A stretch of 26,473 bases of DNA, taken from NCBI RefSeq assembly GCF_000281045.1, contig NW_008246098.1, positions 241,407 through 267,879 of the forward strand. Direction: 5' to 3'. A program made the translations under genes and the position numbers. Below the pieces are notes generated by a model. It did not search any database, had not been told where the DNA came from, and was given only the letters and a program-made list of their open reading frames with translations. Source of the DNA: Saprolegnia diclina VS20. Its lineage: Eukaryota; Oomycota; Saprolegniomycetes; Saprolegniales; Saprolegniaceae. Below, one piece after another: positions 10,694 through 18,409 of this stretch (the first letter of the stretch is position 1; each line of letters opens with the position of its first letter).

Positions 10694-11635
10694 GTGCGTC
10701 GTCGGATGCGGCGATAACCCGAAACACCCGCCAGATTTAGGTGTCAGACGACGTCGACGGTTGCCGCAACAGGAACGAAACCGTGTTAAAGGACGCCTGT
10801 TCAAAGCTCACATCGGACAGCGGACGCCCTAGATAAGGCACCTAGTAAAACACAGTGTTTAGCGCACTAGGACTAAGAACGTATACCACTCGTTGTGTGT
10901 TGTGAGGTGCCAATCGCCGTTTTGACCTCTACGCTGCCTCGGACCCTGGAGTTCCCGGTGACCCTCTTGGTTGCAGGCTGCCCGTGTACCCTGGAGAAGC
11001 TACTGGAGACTACTGCCCAGTATGCTTGGCTCCCGCCGGTAGCCTGGCCTGAAGAGACGCCGATTCACCAAGCCGCTCCAAGCGCAGGGCGCATCAGGCG
11101 GTGGAAATACTGTGTTGTAGGCTGTAGACGTTAATTGCATCCCATTTTACGACTCGAGGCGACTGAGCTACATTCCCCGCGGACCCGTGTTCGGGCTTCA
11201 CGAAACGAGAACTTGGAACCCAAATAAGTGCTGGAGCTGTAGGCGCGATTAGGCTTCCACCATCATGTCCCCGCTTTCTACTAAAGACGGGACGCAGTTG
11301 CCGAGTTCGAGGAGAGGGGCCCACGTGGCGCAACGCTTGCTTTTTCCATCAAGTTCGTTAGCGAGATGCAAGTGGACGACGGCAAGCTTCTCGCCGGGCA
11401 AAACAGCACCAAGATAGCCTCGGGACCAGAACGCCGTACCTAGTGTGAAGGCTTCTCGACGAAATATGGTCTGGTTTTACAAACCTATGAACGCCAACGC
11501 GGCGCCGAGTCGGTGCTACTGAATACTAGTAGGAGTTAGTTAATGGGGCACTCGGTCCTCTTCCGTGTCCATCATGTCCCTTTGGAAATGTAGAAACAAA
11601 TCGTTACGCGAGTTAGTCGCCTCGAGTACCGGTCG
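10694..11635. other. Intergenic region with a tRNA-like fragment
   Basis: No gene was supported. A short palindrome AAACAC-A-GTGTTT lies near 10848-10860. The minus strand at 11178-11160 resembles the 5' end of a tRNA (separate entry). The stretch from 11260 to 11630 has scattered short frames and could be decayed element sequence, but no family could be named. Confidence 0.4.
11160..11178 (-). other. tRNA-like 5' fragment with A-box (possible SINE or tRNA relic)
   Basis: Read on the minus strand the sequence is GGGGAATGTAGCTCAGTCG. This matches the start of tRNA-Ala-type genes (GGGGAATTAGCTCA) and the RNA polymerase III A box (TAGCTCAGTCG). The remainder does not fold as a tRNA and no B box (GGTTCGANTCC) is seen within 80 bases downstream, so this is at best a truncated tRNA-derived relic. 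Confidence 0.25.
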
Positions 11636-12937
11636 CTAGACAGCAGCTACCGCGTTTTTCTTTTCGACCTCTTCAATTTGATTTTTGAGGACCGCTTTAC
11701 TTTCGTTGAGTTTCGACGTCAAACCCTTGATGAGCGCATCGAGGCGGTCGCTGGCCTGCGCCGAGTTGGGCAAATTCGACATGATGTGGTGCACCTTGGT
11801 CTTGACTTTGGCCATGCCACACACGGCCATGTAGTTGGTCTTGGCGAGCGCGAGCCACTGGTACCAATCGTCGGTCATGACCTTGACGAGCATGCCGGTG
11901 CTGTTTTGGCTTGCACACCTGAAACCCGCCTCCAAAAGCTTGTTGGGACCAGCGACTCTGTGGCAGTGCACCTTGAGCAAGGCCCAAAATTCGCGCACTT
12001 CTTCAAAGCACGTTTTGATACCACCGAGCGCCTTCACGGTAATCTCGAGCGCTATCACGGCGCGTTCGTACGTGTCGCCTTTTGCGTCCAAACTCGCGAG
12101 CTCGAGTGTCAAGTCGTTGATCGCCTGGTTGTGCTCTTGCTGCTTCTTGAGCACATCAAGGTACGCAGTCCGCTGCGCAGTCTCGAGGTCTTGAAGGTGC
12201 TTGAGCTTGGCACGCTCACCTTCGCGCGAGACTTCGTAGAGGCCCCACAGCACTTTGACGTCGGTCATCTCAACTGTGTCTTGCGCTTGGCGCTCGCGGG
12301 CAGCTGCGTCCAGCGATGTCTTGGCCGCATTGACATCATTCTCGTTGTCCGTTTTGCGTTCATCCAGCTTTGCTTGCTTGGCACTTGCCACGGCGCGCGC
12401 GATGGCTGCTTGGTTCTTCGTCTCGCAGGCCAGCGTGCTCGCTGTACTCGTCGCTTCGAGGCTCGTCTCGGCCTCGCGCATGGCGTTGGCGGACTGCTGC
12501 TCGAGCTCCGCCGCGATCGTCTCCAAACTCGCGGCGATGTCGGCGGTCGCCTGCAGCAACGCTTTGGCTTCGTCGATCTGACCTTCGCCGACGAAATAGA
12601 AGGCATATTTGTAGAATTTGAGTGCGTCCATCGACGAGCTGAGGTACGTGGCGCACGCAATGTCCGTGTTGACGACCAGCGTCTGGTACCGGCTTGTGAG
12701 ACCAATGATCAACGTGTTGCACGGATGCCCATGGGATGCAGCGATTGCGGTTTCGAGAGAGTATGCACCGTCCTCGAGCGACTCCATGCACTTTTTGGCG
12801 CTCGTGGCGGCCAGTAATTTCTCTTTGGACGCAACTTTGAGTTTGATCTGGCCGTCGGCGAGCGCTGGTTGGACGTCGGTTTCGTAGTTGTCGAGCGATT
12901 CGATTGCGGTCGTCGGGTCGACAAAGCGGGTCGTCAT
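11636..12937 (-). CDS. 433-residue alpha-helical/coiled-coil protein of unknown function
   Basis: A single open frame of 433 residues starts with MTTRFVDPTTAIESLDNY. It has three parts: an N-terminal helical region (about 10-125, including AIAASHGHP and YQTLV), a long Ala/Glu/Lys/Gln-rich coiled coil (about 125-295), and a C-terminal region with the conserved-looking FEEVREFWALLKVHCHRV (about 308-325) and WYQWLALAKTNYM. There is no signal peptide or clear membrane helix. I have the impression of related helical proteins in other eukaryotes, with a similar 'FW...HC' segment and 'W.AL....Y' motif, but cannot name the family. The overall shape also recalls the all-helical fold shared by ClyA/Hbl-like pore formers; that is only a structural speculation. 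The gene is divergent from the coiled-coil gene at 13713 and has a strong initiator match 28-45 bases before its ATG. Confidence 0.75.
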   Translation of the reverse strand: MTTRFVDPTTAIESLDNYETDVQPALADGQIKLKVASKEKLLAATSAKKCMESLEDGAYSLETAIAASHGHPCNTLIIGLTSRYQTLVVNTDIACATYLSSSMDALKFYKYAFYFVGEGQIDEAKALLQATADIAASLETIAAELEQQSANAMREAETSLEATSTASTLACETKNQAAIARAVASAKQAKLDERKTDNENDVNAAKTSLDAAARERQAQDTVEMTDVKVLWGLYEVSREGERAKLKHLQDLETAQRTAYLDVLKKQQEHNQAINDLTLELASLDAKGDTYERAVIALEITVKALGGIKTCFEEVREFWALLKVHCHRVAGPNKLLEAGFRCASQNSTGMLVKVMTDDWYQWLALAKTNYMAVCGMAKVKTKVHHIMSNLPNSAQASDRLDALIKGLTSKLNESKAVLKNQIEEVEKKNAVAAV

Positions 12938-12964
12938 TGAAAGCGTGTTGCTGCGTGTTGTCGG

Positions 12965-12982
12965 GGCAAATGGAAAATGAAC
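12965..12982 (-). promoter_or_regulatory. Putative oomycete initiator plus flanking element
   Basis: On the minus strand, GTTCATTTTCCATTTGCC fits the oomycete core consensus GCTCATTYYNCAWTTT at nearly every position. It lies 28 bases before the ATG of the 433-residue protein and is the best core-promoter match in the window. Confidence 0.6.
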
Positions 12983-13296
12983 ATCTTCGGACCCAAGGAT
13001 GGAGGCGCTTTGACGGCCTATTTTTGCGTCGTAGTATCTTGCTAGCCATCGGATGGCCTTGTCGCTTTCGCGTTTCCATCATCTTGGTCCCTGACCAAGC
13101 ACGCGATCGAGTCGCCATGCATATGAACACGTCGAATATGGTGTCTCGACCGGTCATGCAAGTAGCTTTGGACGAGATAGGGCGATCGACTTGATCATTT
13201 TTATCGTCGAGTTGATTCTTTTTGTTGTGCAAGGCTCGTTCACGCCGTGGGGCAAGAATCGGCAAGCCCAATCTCGGCTAACGTTACTGTTATACA

Positions 13297-13330
13297 CGTA
13301 AGCCGCTTACGGCAGTAGCTTACGGTAAGC
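13297..13330. promoter_or_regulatory. Cluster of odd-length palindromes (GTAAGC/GCTTAC)
   Basis: Two perfect inverted repeats lie back to back: CGTAAGC-C-GCTTACG (13297-13311) and GCTTAC-G-GTAAGC (13318-13330, overlapping TAGCTTACGG). Four copies of the six-base half site lie in 34 bases, midway between two divergent genes. This could be a dimeric transcription-factor site or a small hairpin; binding is inferred. Confidence 0.4.
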
Positions 13331-13695
13331 AAATGTGCATCATGGGAGGCACATGCTTGCGTTTCTCGATCGGTAAATGGTGCAGGCCTCACAGTAACAA
13401 CAATAACAACAACAACAATCCCATGCTATGAAGCTCCAGTGACGTCTTGGTGGTGGGCGATGCCACACGGCGTGCCGTCCGTGCAACAGGACAGTTTTTC
13501 TGCGCTGCTGAACGTTGCGTGTCGGTCTCGCTAAATTCAGAAACAATCAACTCGGACCTGCGATGCTGGGTTTTGCATTTGCAGTTGCCGGAGTAGATGG
13601 ACCGACAACCGAAAGTAGACAGCAGAGCACGACAATGTCTCGTAGCATGTCAAAACACATGTTGTGAGACCAAGCTCCAACGAGCGATTGACGAC

Positions 13696-13712
13696 TCTCA
13701 CTGTGCAATTTC
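13696..13712 (+). promoter_or_regulatory. Putative oomycete initiator plus flanking element
   Basis: TCTCACTGTGCAATTTC has the TCA(C/T)T start and CAATTT end of the oomycete core element at the right spacing. It directly abuts the ATG at 13713, so the 5' leader would be only about a dozen bases. Confidence 0.5.
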
Positions 13713-14537
13713 ATGTCTTTGGTTGAGAACCTCCGCTTTGTTTCGCCAGAGGTGTTTGCCTGCGAGGCCGCCGACCTCCTTGACACACTCGAGACTGAGA
13801 ACAACCAAGCGTGCACCAAATGCGCGGCCAAGCTCTCGCAGCTCAACACGCAGCTGAAGCAGGCGACGACCGACCGCGCCAAGGCCGTCGCACAACAACA
13901 ATCTACGCTCCAGGACAAGAAAGCACACGACCAGCGCCTCAATGCGCATGAGGCGTCGATCCGAATGCACGAAGGTCATGTGGATCGAGAGCGTTGTGAG
14001 ATCCACCGACTCGAAAATGTCATTCGCAGAGAGCGCCAACGCCAGAGTAACGCAGCGTACGACCTCATTCCACTGCATGGCTTTTTCGCAGGCCTCATCT
14101 CGGGCGACCACAAACGCTGCATCCCGCTCTACTCGCAGATCGACGGTCTCATCTCCGTCGCCGAAAACGATCTGGGGGCAGCACAGCGCCGCCGGAGCGA
14201 CTCCGAACGGGCTCTAACTCACCTCCGCGAAGCCTTGGCGTCGACCAAAGACGCACAGAGAAAGACGCAGGCCAGCATCGAGAAGCTCAACAATGAGCTT
14301 GGCAAGCTTCAACATGAGATTGAACAGTTAGACCGCAAGACGAGCTCGACGGGGAAGCAACTGACGAAACTGCATGGCGTGCGAGAAGCAGTCTTGACAC
14401 TCCGCGCCAAGTACGGTCTTGCCGCGTTGCGAGTTGCACTCGTCGCGAATATCAAGAAGGAGTTTTTCACGGCCATGTGTCTCGAGGACCTTCAACGCCT
14501 CGTTCAGCAGCACACGGCAGCGCTCCAGTTGGTCTAA
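13713..14537 (+). CDS. 274-residue coiled-coil protein of unknown function
   Basis: This intact frame encodes 274 residues (MSLVENLRFVSPEVF...). Two long coiled coils rich in Gln, Arg, Glu and Ala (about 30-110 and 145-225) flank a short hydrophobic stretch AYDLIPLHGFFAGLISG (about 115-131), which could be a hairpin tip or membrane-contacting segment. The C-terminal part (KYGLAALRVALVANIKKEFF, then EDLQRLVQQHTAAL) is amphipathic helix. Paired helices with a hydrophobic tongue are seen in ClyA-like helical bundles, but no sequence signature proves this. The gene is divergent from the other helical protein (start to start 775 bases), which suggests shared control and perhaps joint function. No family was recognised. 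The start is supported by the adjacent initiator and by the absence of upstream coding sequence. Confidence 0.75.
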   Translation: MSLVENLRFVSPEVFACEAADLLDTLETENNQACTKCAAKLSQLNTQLKQATTDRAKAVAQQQSTLQDKKAHDQRLNAHEASIRMHEGHVDRERCEIHRLENVIRRERQRQSNAAYDLIPLHGFFAGLISGDHKRCIPLYSQIDGLISVAENDLGAAQRRRSDSERALTHLREALASTKDAQRKTQASIEKLNNELGKLQHEIEQLDRKTSSTGKQLTKLHGVREAVLTLRAKYGLAALRVALVANIKKEFFTAMCLEDLQRLVQQHTAALQLV

Positions 14538-14670
14538 CCGCGAGGATTACTATACTGATATTACATGCAATGAATGCACTTTTCGTTTCTCCTCCGATTT
14601 CAGTCAATTGCGCGGTGATTTTGACGGTTGAATTGCCTGGTGAGAGCGAGGGATACCGCTGGAGTCTTTC

Positions 14671-14740
14671 ATTGGTCAAAATGGGTGAAAAATCGTCCTT
14701 CGATTGGTCAGAGAGATACTCAAACGGCCTCGGATTGGTC
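14671..14740 (+). repeat. Three ATTGGTC boxes at ~31-base spacing
   Basis: ATTGGTC occurs at 14671, 14703 and 14734, with steps of 32 and 31 bases, embedded in partly similar sequence (ATTGGTC.AAAAT). The steps equal about three turns of the DNA helix, so the boxes would lie on the same face. The second cluster at 14947-15027 carries the inverted form GACCAA. Confidence 0.5.
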
Positions 14741-14800
14741 GAAAATAGAATTTGCTTTTTGAAGTCCTTGAACAAATGCAGTGTTTGCGTTCAAGCTTAG

Positions 14801-15169
14801 ACTGCAGTGCAATGTAGTAGTGTTCTGTTGTTGTCCACATTTCTCGTGCATTGCCTCGACCCACTCGCCCAAGTTGACGCGAAATATGTTTCCCTTGAGC
14901 AAGAGGCCAACTTTGCGTTCGAAACCACGCAGAAGGGTAAGTGGCAGGCCAAGTGAAAATATTGGTTTTCAAGTTGCGGACCAATTGAGAAATTTTCGCC
15001 AAATTGCGGACCAAGTGAAAAATACCCCATGTTTTGGCATGCAGGTGCCAACCATTTGCGCGCTATCGAACCCAGTGAGCGTCGCTGGTTGCAAGAAAAG
15101 TGCGAATCTCTGCACGACGATGGGATTGAGCTGACGACAATCAATGCAGGAGTCCAGAGAAATCGTTGA
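14801..15169 (+). pseudogene. Two-exon coding relic or missed small gene
   Basis: The frame from 14801 to 14936 reads like protein toward its end (LAQVDAKYVSLEQEANFAF, then ETTQK). A GT-AG intron at 14937-15044 (GTAAGT donor, TGCAG acceptor) joins it in frame to 15045-15169 (NHLRAIEPSERRWLQEKC, then ESLHDDGIELTTINAG) before a stop. The composition and the clean splice suggest true coding sequence. There is no ATG in frame before the coding-like part, since the upstream stop is at 14798-14800, so the 5' end is missing or lies in an unseen exon. The family was not recognised. The intron contains the second ~31-base repeat cluster. It is probably a truncated gene copy. Confidence 0.4.
14947..15027 (+). 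repeat. Three imperfect ~31-base repeats inside the relic's intron
   Basis: Units begin at 14947 (GGCCAAGTGAAAAT), 14978 (GGACCAATTGAGAAAT) and 15008 (GGACCAAGTGAAAAAT), a step of 31 and 30 bases. They lie within the proposed 108-base intron 14937-15044, which would explain why this intron is longer than the others in the window. Confidence 0.55.
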
Positions 15170-15468
15170 CGCGCCTCGGGCTCAGCCAATGAATCGACCG
15201 TGCATGTGCTGAGGAAGCGGAGGCCATGGTAGGGGCTCTGCATGCGTCCAGTCTACGCTTCTGTCTTGAATTCAGAGCGAACGACCTGATTCGAGAACCC
15301 AAAACTGCTCTTATTGAGTGTTCCTTGGCGTCCACATGGAAGGCAACGGCCCTCGTCGGCACTCGCAAAGCATCACAATCAGACCAAGCAAGCAAGGACG
15401 GCACTGACGCTAGTCCCTAACAATGATGACGTTATTTTCCCACGCACGGAAACGACGCTGCTGCCTTT

Positions 15469-15870
15469 CTATCGACGCGAAATCGTTCCCTTGGATGCAC
15501 TTGACAGCCAGCTGGCGACCGCGCAGCCGGTGATCGCGCGGTCTGCGGTCAACCAGACATGACTTTTCGTGCCAGTGATCAGACGCGGCACTGAACCGAA
15601 CCGCGCTTGCCACACGCATACTGGGCACGTCGATAACGTGATTGTTGCGACTGGTTGTCCAACTCTGGCCATCCAATCGCTTTCGTCCATGTCGGTGTCA
15701 ACACGTACACGCTTTGGCCGCGCACGAGACTCCATCCGGTACGTATACCCACGTCCCATACCATAGCCCTCCAAGGTGCGTCTCTCTTGCATCTCTAATA
15801 CGGTACTCCTCGGTGTTGGCCCTGTCATCGCTGGAAGAATGCATTTCAGCCAATCAAATGCCGCCTGCAT
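15469..15870 (-). CDS. Uncertain 133-residue open frame
   Basis: An ATG at 15870 opens a frame of 133 residues with a fairly protein-like composition (for example VDTDMDESDWMARVGQPV and DRAITGCAVASWLSSASKG). No domain, signal peptide or paralogue was seen. Codon use is less GC-biased at third positions than in the sure genes, and competing open frames exist on the other strand. Kept only as a low-confidence candidate. Confidence 0.18.
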   Translation of the reverse strand: MQAAFDWLKCILPAMTGPTPRSTVLEMQERRTLEGYGMGRGYTYRMESRARPKRVRVDTDMDESDWMARVGQPVATITLSTCPVCVWQARFGSVPRLITGTKSHVWLTADRAITGCAVASWLSSASKGTISRR

Positions 15871-16035
15871 ACATGTGTGCGTCGATTTTCAGCCAATCAC
15901 TGACGTCCAAAGGGGCACCATGGCCCATGACTTGTCCGCGCGACGACGGACTGCGCCACGCAGGAACGGTTCGAGAGCTCGCTCATTTTATGGGATGAAC
16001 GCTCGTAATCAATCCGTAATCTACCCTCTGTTCAA

Positions 16036-16048
16036 CCTACGCCGTAGG
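16036..16048. promoter_or_regulatory. Palindrome CCTACG-C-CGTAGG
   Basis: This is a perfect six-base inverted repeat with a one-base centre, about 200 bases before the ATG at 16237. It shares CAACCTACG with the palindrome at 24030-24050. Confidence 0.3.
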
Positions 16049-16206
16049 CGCCTTTGGTCCGTGCATAAATACGCTGCGCGCCGATCACGTGTGGTGGCGT
16101 TGCTGTACCTTGCTGTGATTGGCTAGCGAGAGTTGGCTACAAAAACGCTGCATGTTTTTTCCACACAGCCACAGTGGGACACGCAGTTGGCTCACTTGCA
16201 TTTGGA

Positions 16207-16220
16207 GCTCATTTTACTTC
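16207..16220 (+). promoter_or_regulatory. Putative oomycete initiator
   Basis: GCTCATTTTACTTC matches the oomycete initiator GCTCATTYY. It lies 17-30 bases before the ATG at 16237, and this decided that start over an in-frame ATG at 16174 that would lie upstream of the transcription start. Confidence 0.5.
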
Positions 16221-16236
16221 AAGCACCAAAAGGCGC

Positions 16237-16931
16237 ATGTGCCAAGGCCCCAAGACCTCGCGGACGCCGCCCCGCTACAACACGATCCAAGCGCTTCTGT
16301 CGCCGATGGATGACGCTGAGAATACCGAGGACTGTCTCTCGTGCGAGGAAGACGACGAGTGCACGACAAGCCCCGAGTCGTCGTCGCCGCTCTCGTCCGC
16401 CACTTCGTACGTGTACCTTGCATCTGTGTCAAATATGCTCATAGTATGAGTAGACCGGACCGCAGTACCCGCGCGATTCTGGCGCGTCTCAAAACTGGCC
16501 AAGATGTCTGCGTCGTTGTCGACCGTGGGCACGTCAACTGGGTCGCGTCGTACATGCAGTACGGCTTTGACTCGAACAGCATTTTTCGCTCGATCGTGCC
16601 AGTCCGACCAACGTCGACGCCGTGGACGCAAGATGAACTCAACTACGTCCAGGCCATCCAGCGCTGCATCAAGGACGGCCATGTCCGGGTGCCGTACGGC
16701 CGCTGCACGGCGACCTTTATCGCCGAGCGACTGCACACGACCCGCGAACGCGTGCACCGGTATCTCAAGCTCGTGCCGTCGCCGTCGTCGGCGGATGGTG
16801 CGACCGCGTCCGCGCTTGCCGAGCTCAAGGAACTCCGGAGCTATTTTTTGAGTACGCTCGAGCGCTCCGTGCTCACCGTCATGGCCAACGTCGGCCTCGA
16901 TCAGTCGTGGGTTGTCGCAATCAAATACTGA
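16237..16931 (+). CDS. Oomycete 'RISKKF-type' protein, paralogue 1, two exons
   Basis: Exon 1 (16237-16406) encodes MCQGPKTSRTPPRYN and an acidic Ser/Thr/Glu-rich stretch. A GTACGT donor at 16407 joins to one of three in-frame acceptors ending at 16444, 16450 or 16453. With the middle one the protein has 216 residues. Exon 2 begins RPDRSTRAILARLKTGQDVC and contains the family core: W.(A/V)(S/T)Y..YGFD.NS.F....P.R...PW, then HVRVPYGRC..TFIAERLH and a C-terminal LDQSWVVAIKY. The second gene at 19153-20291 shares all these blocks. In other oomycete proteins the corresponding segment ends LHC..MRISKKF; here the RISKKF stretch has drifted (RERVHRYLK). The function is unknown; a helical DNA- or protein-binding domain is a guess. 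The small basic/acidic make-up and the absence of a signal peptide point to an intracellular location. Confidence 0.75.
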
Positions 16932-17270
16932 CGACGATTCTTCTATATATTAAACAAAATTACTTTATCAAACGCAATGTTCTCGCGTGCACAACAACAC
17001 CAAGAACTACGACTCGTAGGTTTAGCCTGTTCATAAAAGGCTATTACGCGTCGGTTTGTATGCAAGGGAGAAAGATCGCGGTGGGCACCTGGGTCAACAG
17101 AGCTGCTGTCGTACATAAACACGCTCCGTGCTAGTCGTTGTGGTCAGTGCATGAGTCATGCCCTTGGTATTTCCGCTGCAAGGTGGATTCGTGTGGTATA
17201 AATGTGCACCCTTCTCCGACGCCAAGCGCACGTTTACTCGCAGCCAAAGCGAAGCCTCCAGTAGCATACA

Positions 17271-17365
17271 GTTGTTGAAATGAGTTATTAACATGCAATT
17301 ATATAGTGAAGATGGTGGACTTCCTAGAGCGCTCGTGAGGTGGACTTCCTAGAGCGCTCGTGAGG
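17271..17365 (+). repeat. 71-base direct repeat, copy A, with a 25-base tandem duplication
   Basis: Bases 17271-17341 (starting GTTGTTGAAATGAGTTATTA) recur identically at 18460-18530. In this copy the last 25 bases (TGGACTTCCTAGAGCGCTCG, then TGAGG) are duplicated in tandem at 17316-17340 and 17341-17365. The unit contains the palindrome GAGCGCTC. Confidence 0.85.
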
Positions 17366-17687
17366 TCAGTAGCTTACAGTACATACCTTTGAACCAGAAG
17401 TCGTTGGCGTTGGCACCCTTCTTGTCGCTGCGTGTCTGTGTGATATCACCACGCCAAGTTGAAGTTTCTCCTTTCGAAATGCCCTGAGTCGGCTACATTA
17501 CTGTATACCAAGTGACGGCTGCAATATTTGCGTGCGTGGCTCTGTGTTTATACTCTGGGCCAATTCAACCTCGCTCGTATGCTGCGATGGTTTGGAAGCC
17601 GATCGCTGCCGGGTCTCCGCATCGTCTATAGCGCGCATACGAGCCGTTCTTCCAGTGTAGGCCGTAGATTACGCTCCATGCAAATGA

Positions 17688-18081
17688 CTACGGGGCGCCT
17701 TGTCGCAAGCGCGCCGCGGCTCTGTGCAGCGCAGTCGTGCTCGATAATATCGCATGGGCGCCAAGCACGAGCGTGTCGCGTGACGCACCCGCCGCCAGGA
17801 GCGCGTGCATGGCCTCCATCTGCGCTAGAAGCACGTCATAGCGCGCACGGGCATTCGGAGGCTACGCGGTGACGCATGAGTTTCCAGCATGCCGAGGTCG
17901 CGTGCACCGGGTCGAGGCTGTAGCAGGTCGGGTCGATCGTTGGTGGTCCGTGGGTCCAGTGGCCGCCGACGCAGCTGTCCTCGCTGACGACCGATGATGG
18001 CGCGTCCGACGACGACGACGGCGAGGAGAGGTGGGCCCAGCTGCTGCTGCACGGCGACGCCACCGATGCAGGGCTCTGCAT
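17688..18081 (-). pseudogene. Relic of a gene with ankyrin-repeat-like features
   Basis: From an ATG at 18081 the minus strand reads a Ser-rich stretch, then HWTHGPPTIDPTCYSLDPVH and RHRVASECPCA. After a one-frame shift near 17850 it continues ARYDVLLAQMEAMHALLAAG and then SSTTALHRAAARLRQGAP up to a stop at 17690-17688. LLAAGAS followed by TALHRAA is the classic junction of two ankyrin repeats. The frame change and the short length suggest a decayed gene, although a short intron or a sequencing error could also explain it. It lies between the direct repeats. Confidence 0.35.
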
Positions 18082-18202
18082 CGCACCTTGGCTCTTCCTT
18101 TGCACTGTGTTTAAAACACTGGATCATGGCGGCGAAAGAAACACATAGGATTAGCCGAGAATGATTGTCGTCCAATCTGGTTCGATCAAACCACCAGTTG
18201 AA

Positions 18203-18342
18203 ACACTGTATGAGGCCTTTACAAAACACTGCATACTGGCCAAATAAAACACTGGATACAAGCCAAACACTGGCTGCGGACAAGAACACTGGATGCGGGA
18301 CAAAGACACTGGATGCGAGACAAAAACACTGGCTTGCGAGCC
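18203..18342. repeat. Seven-unit minisatellite (ACACTGGATGCGnnACAAA)
   Basis: ACACTG starts units at 18203, 18226, 18249, 18267, 18286, 18306 and 18326, giving steps of 23, 23, 18, 19, 20 and 20 bases. The last units are the most alike (ACACTGGATGCG.GACAAA), which suggests recent growth at the right end. A further isolated AACACTGGAT lies near 18115. Confidence 0.75.
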
Positions 18343-18409
18343 ACTGCTGGTGTCGACAGCGATGCGGCGTCTCCTTGCACAGACCATGTTTGGTGGCATG
18401 AATGCAGTT

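Larger units (their letters stand above)
12938..13712. other. Bidirectional promoter region between two coiled-coil genes
   Basis: This 775-base spacer separates divergent starts at 12937 and 13713. It holds an initiator-like element for each gene, a palindrome cluster at 13297-13330, and a CAA/CAATAA-rich stretch near 13396-13420. No gene was recognised; short frames here read as overlaps of the real genes or lack domains. Confidence 0.5.
14538..16236. other. Long intergenic region with CCAAT clusters and a coding relic
   Basis: Besides the separately listed repeats, the relic at 14801-15169 and a weak minus-strand frame at 15469-15870, this region has several CCAAT boxes. Examples are CAGCCAATCA near 15847, CAGCCAATCAC near 15892 and ATTGGCTAG near 16118. 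The last ones probably belong to the promoter of the gene at 16237. Confidence 0.4.

Noticed and set aside
9419-10717. 432-codon open frame on the plus strand inside the giant membrane gene
   Set aside because: It is antisense to a strongly supported coding region. Its Arg/Val-rich translation has no domain and is explained by the GC-rich third positions of the real gene.
10694-10804. Extending the giant membrane protein upstream to 10804
   Set aside because: The codon at 10804 is TTG, and the extra 37 residues are basic and unlike the rest. The first ATG at 10693 directly precedes the membrane anchor.
11678-12817. 379-codon open frame antisense to the 433-residue coiled-coil gene
   Set aside because: It is antisense shadow with low-complexity Arg/Leu-rich translation, and the sense frame has an initiator and ordered coiled coils.
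12360-13271. 303-codon minus-strand frame overlapping the start of the coiled-coil gene
   Set aside because: It runs through the divergent promoter and overlaps the real gene in another frame, with an Arg/His-rich composition.
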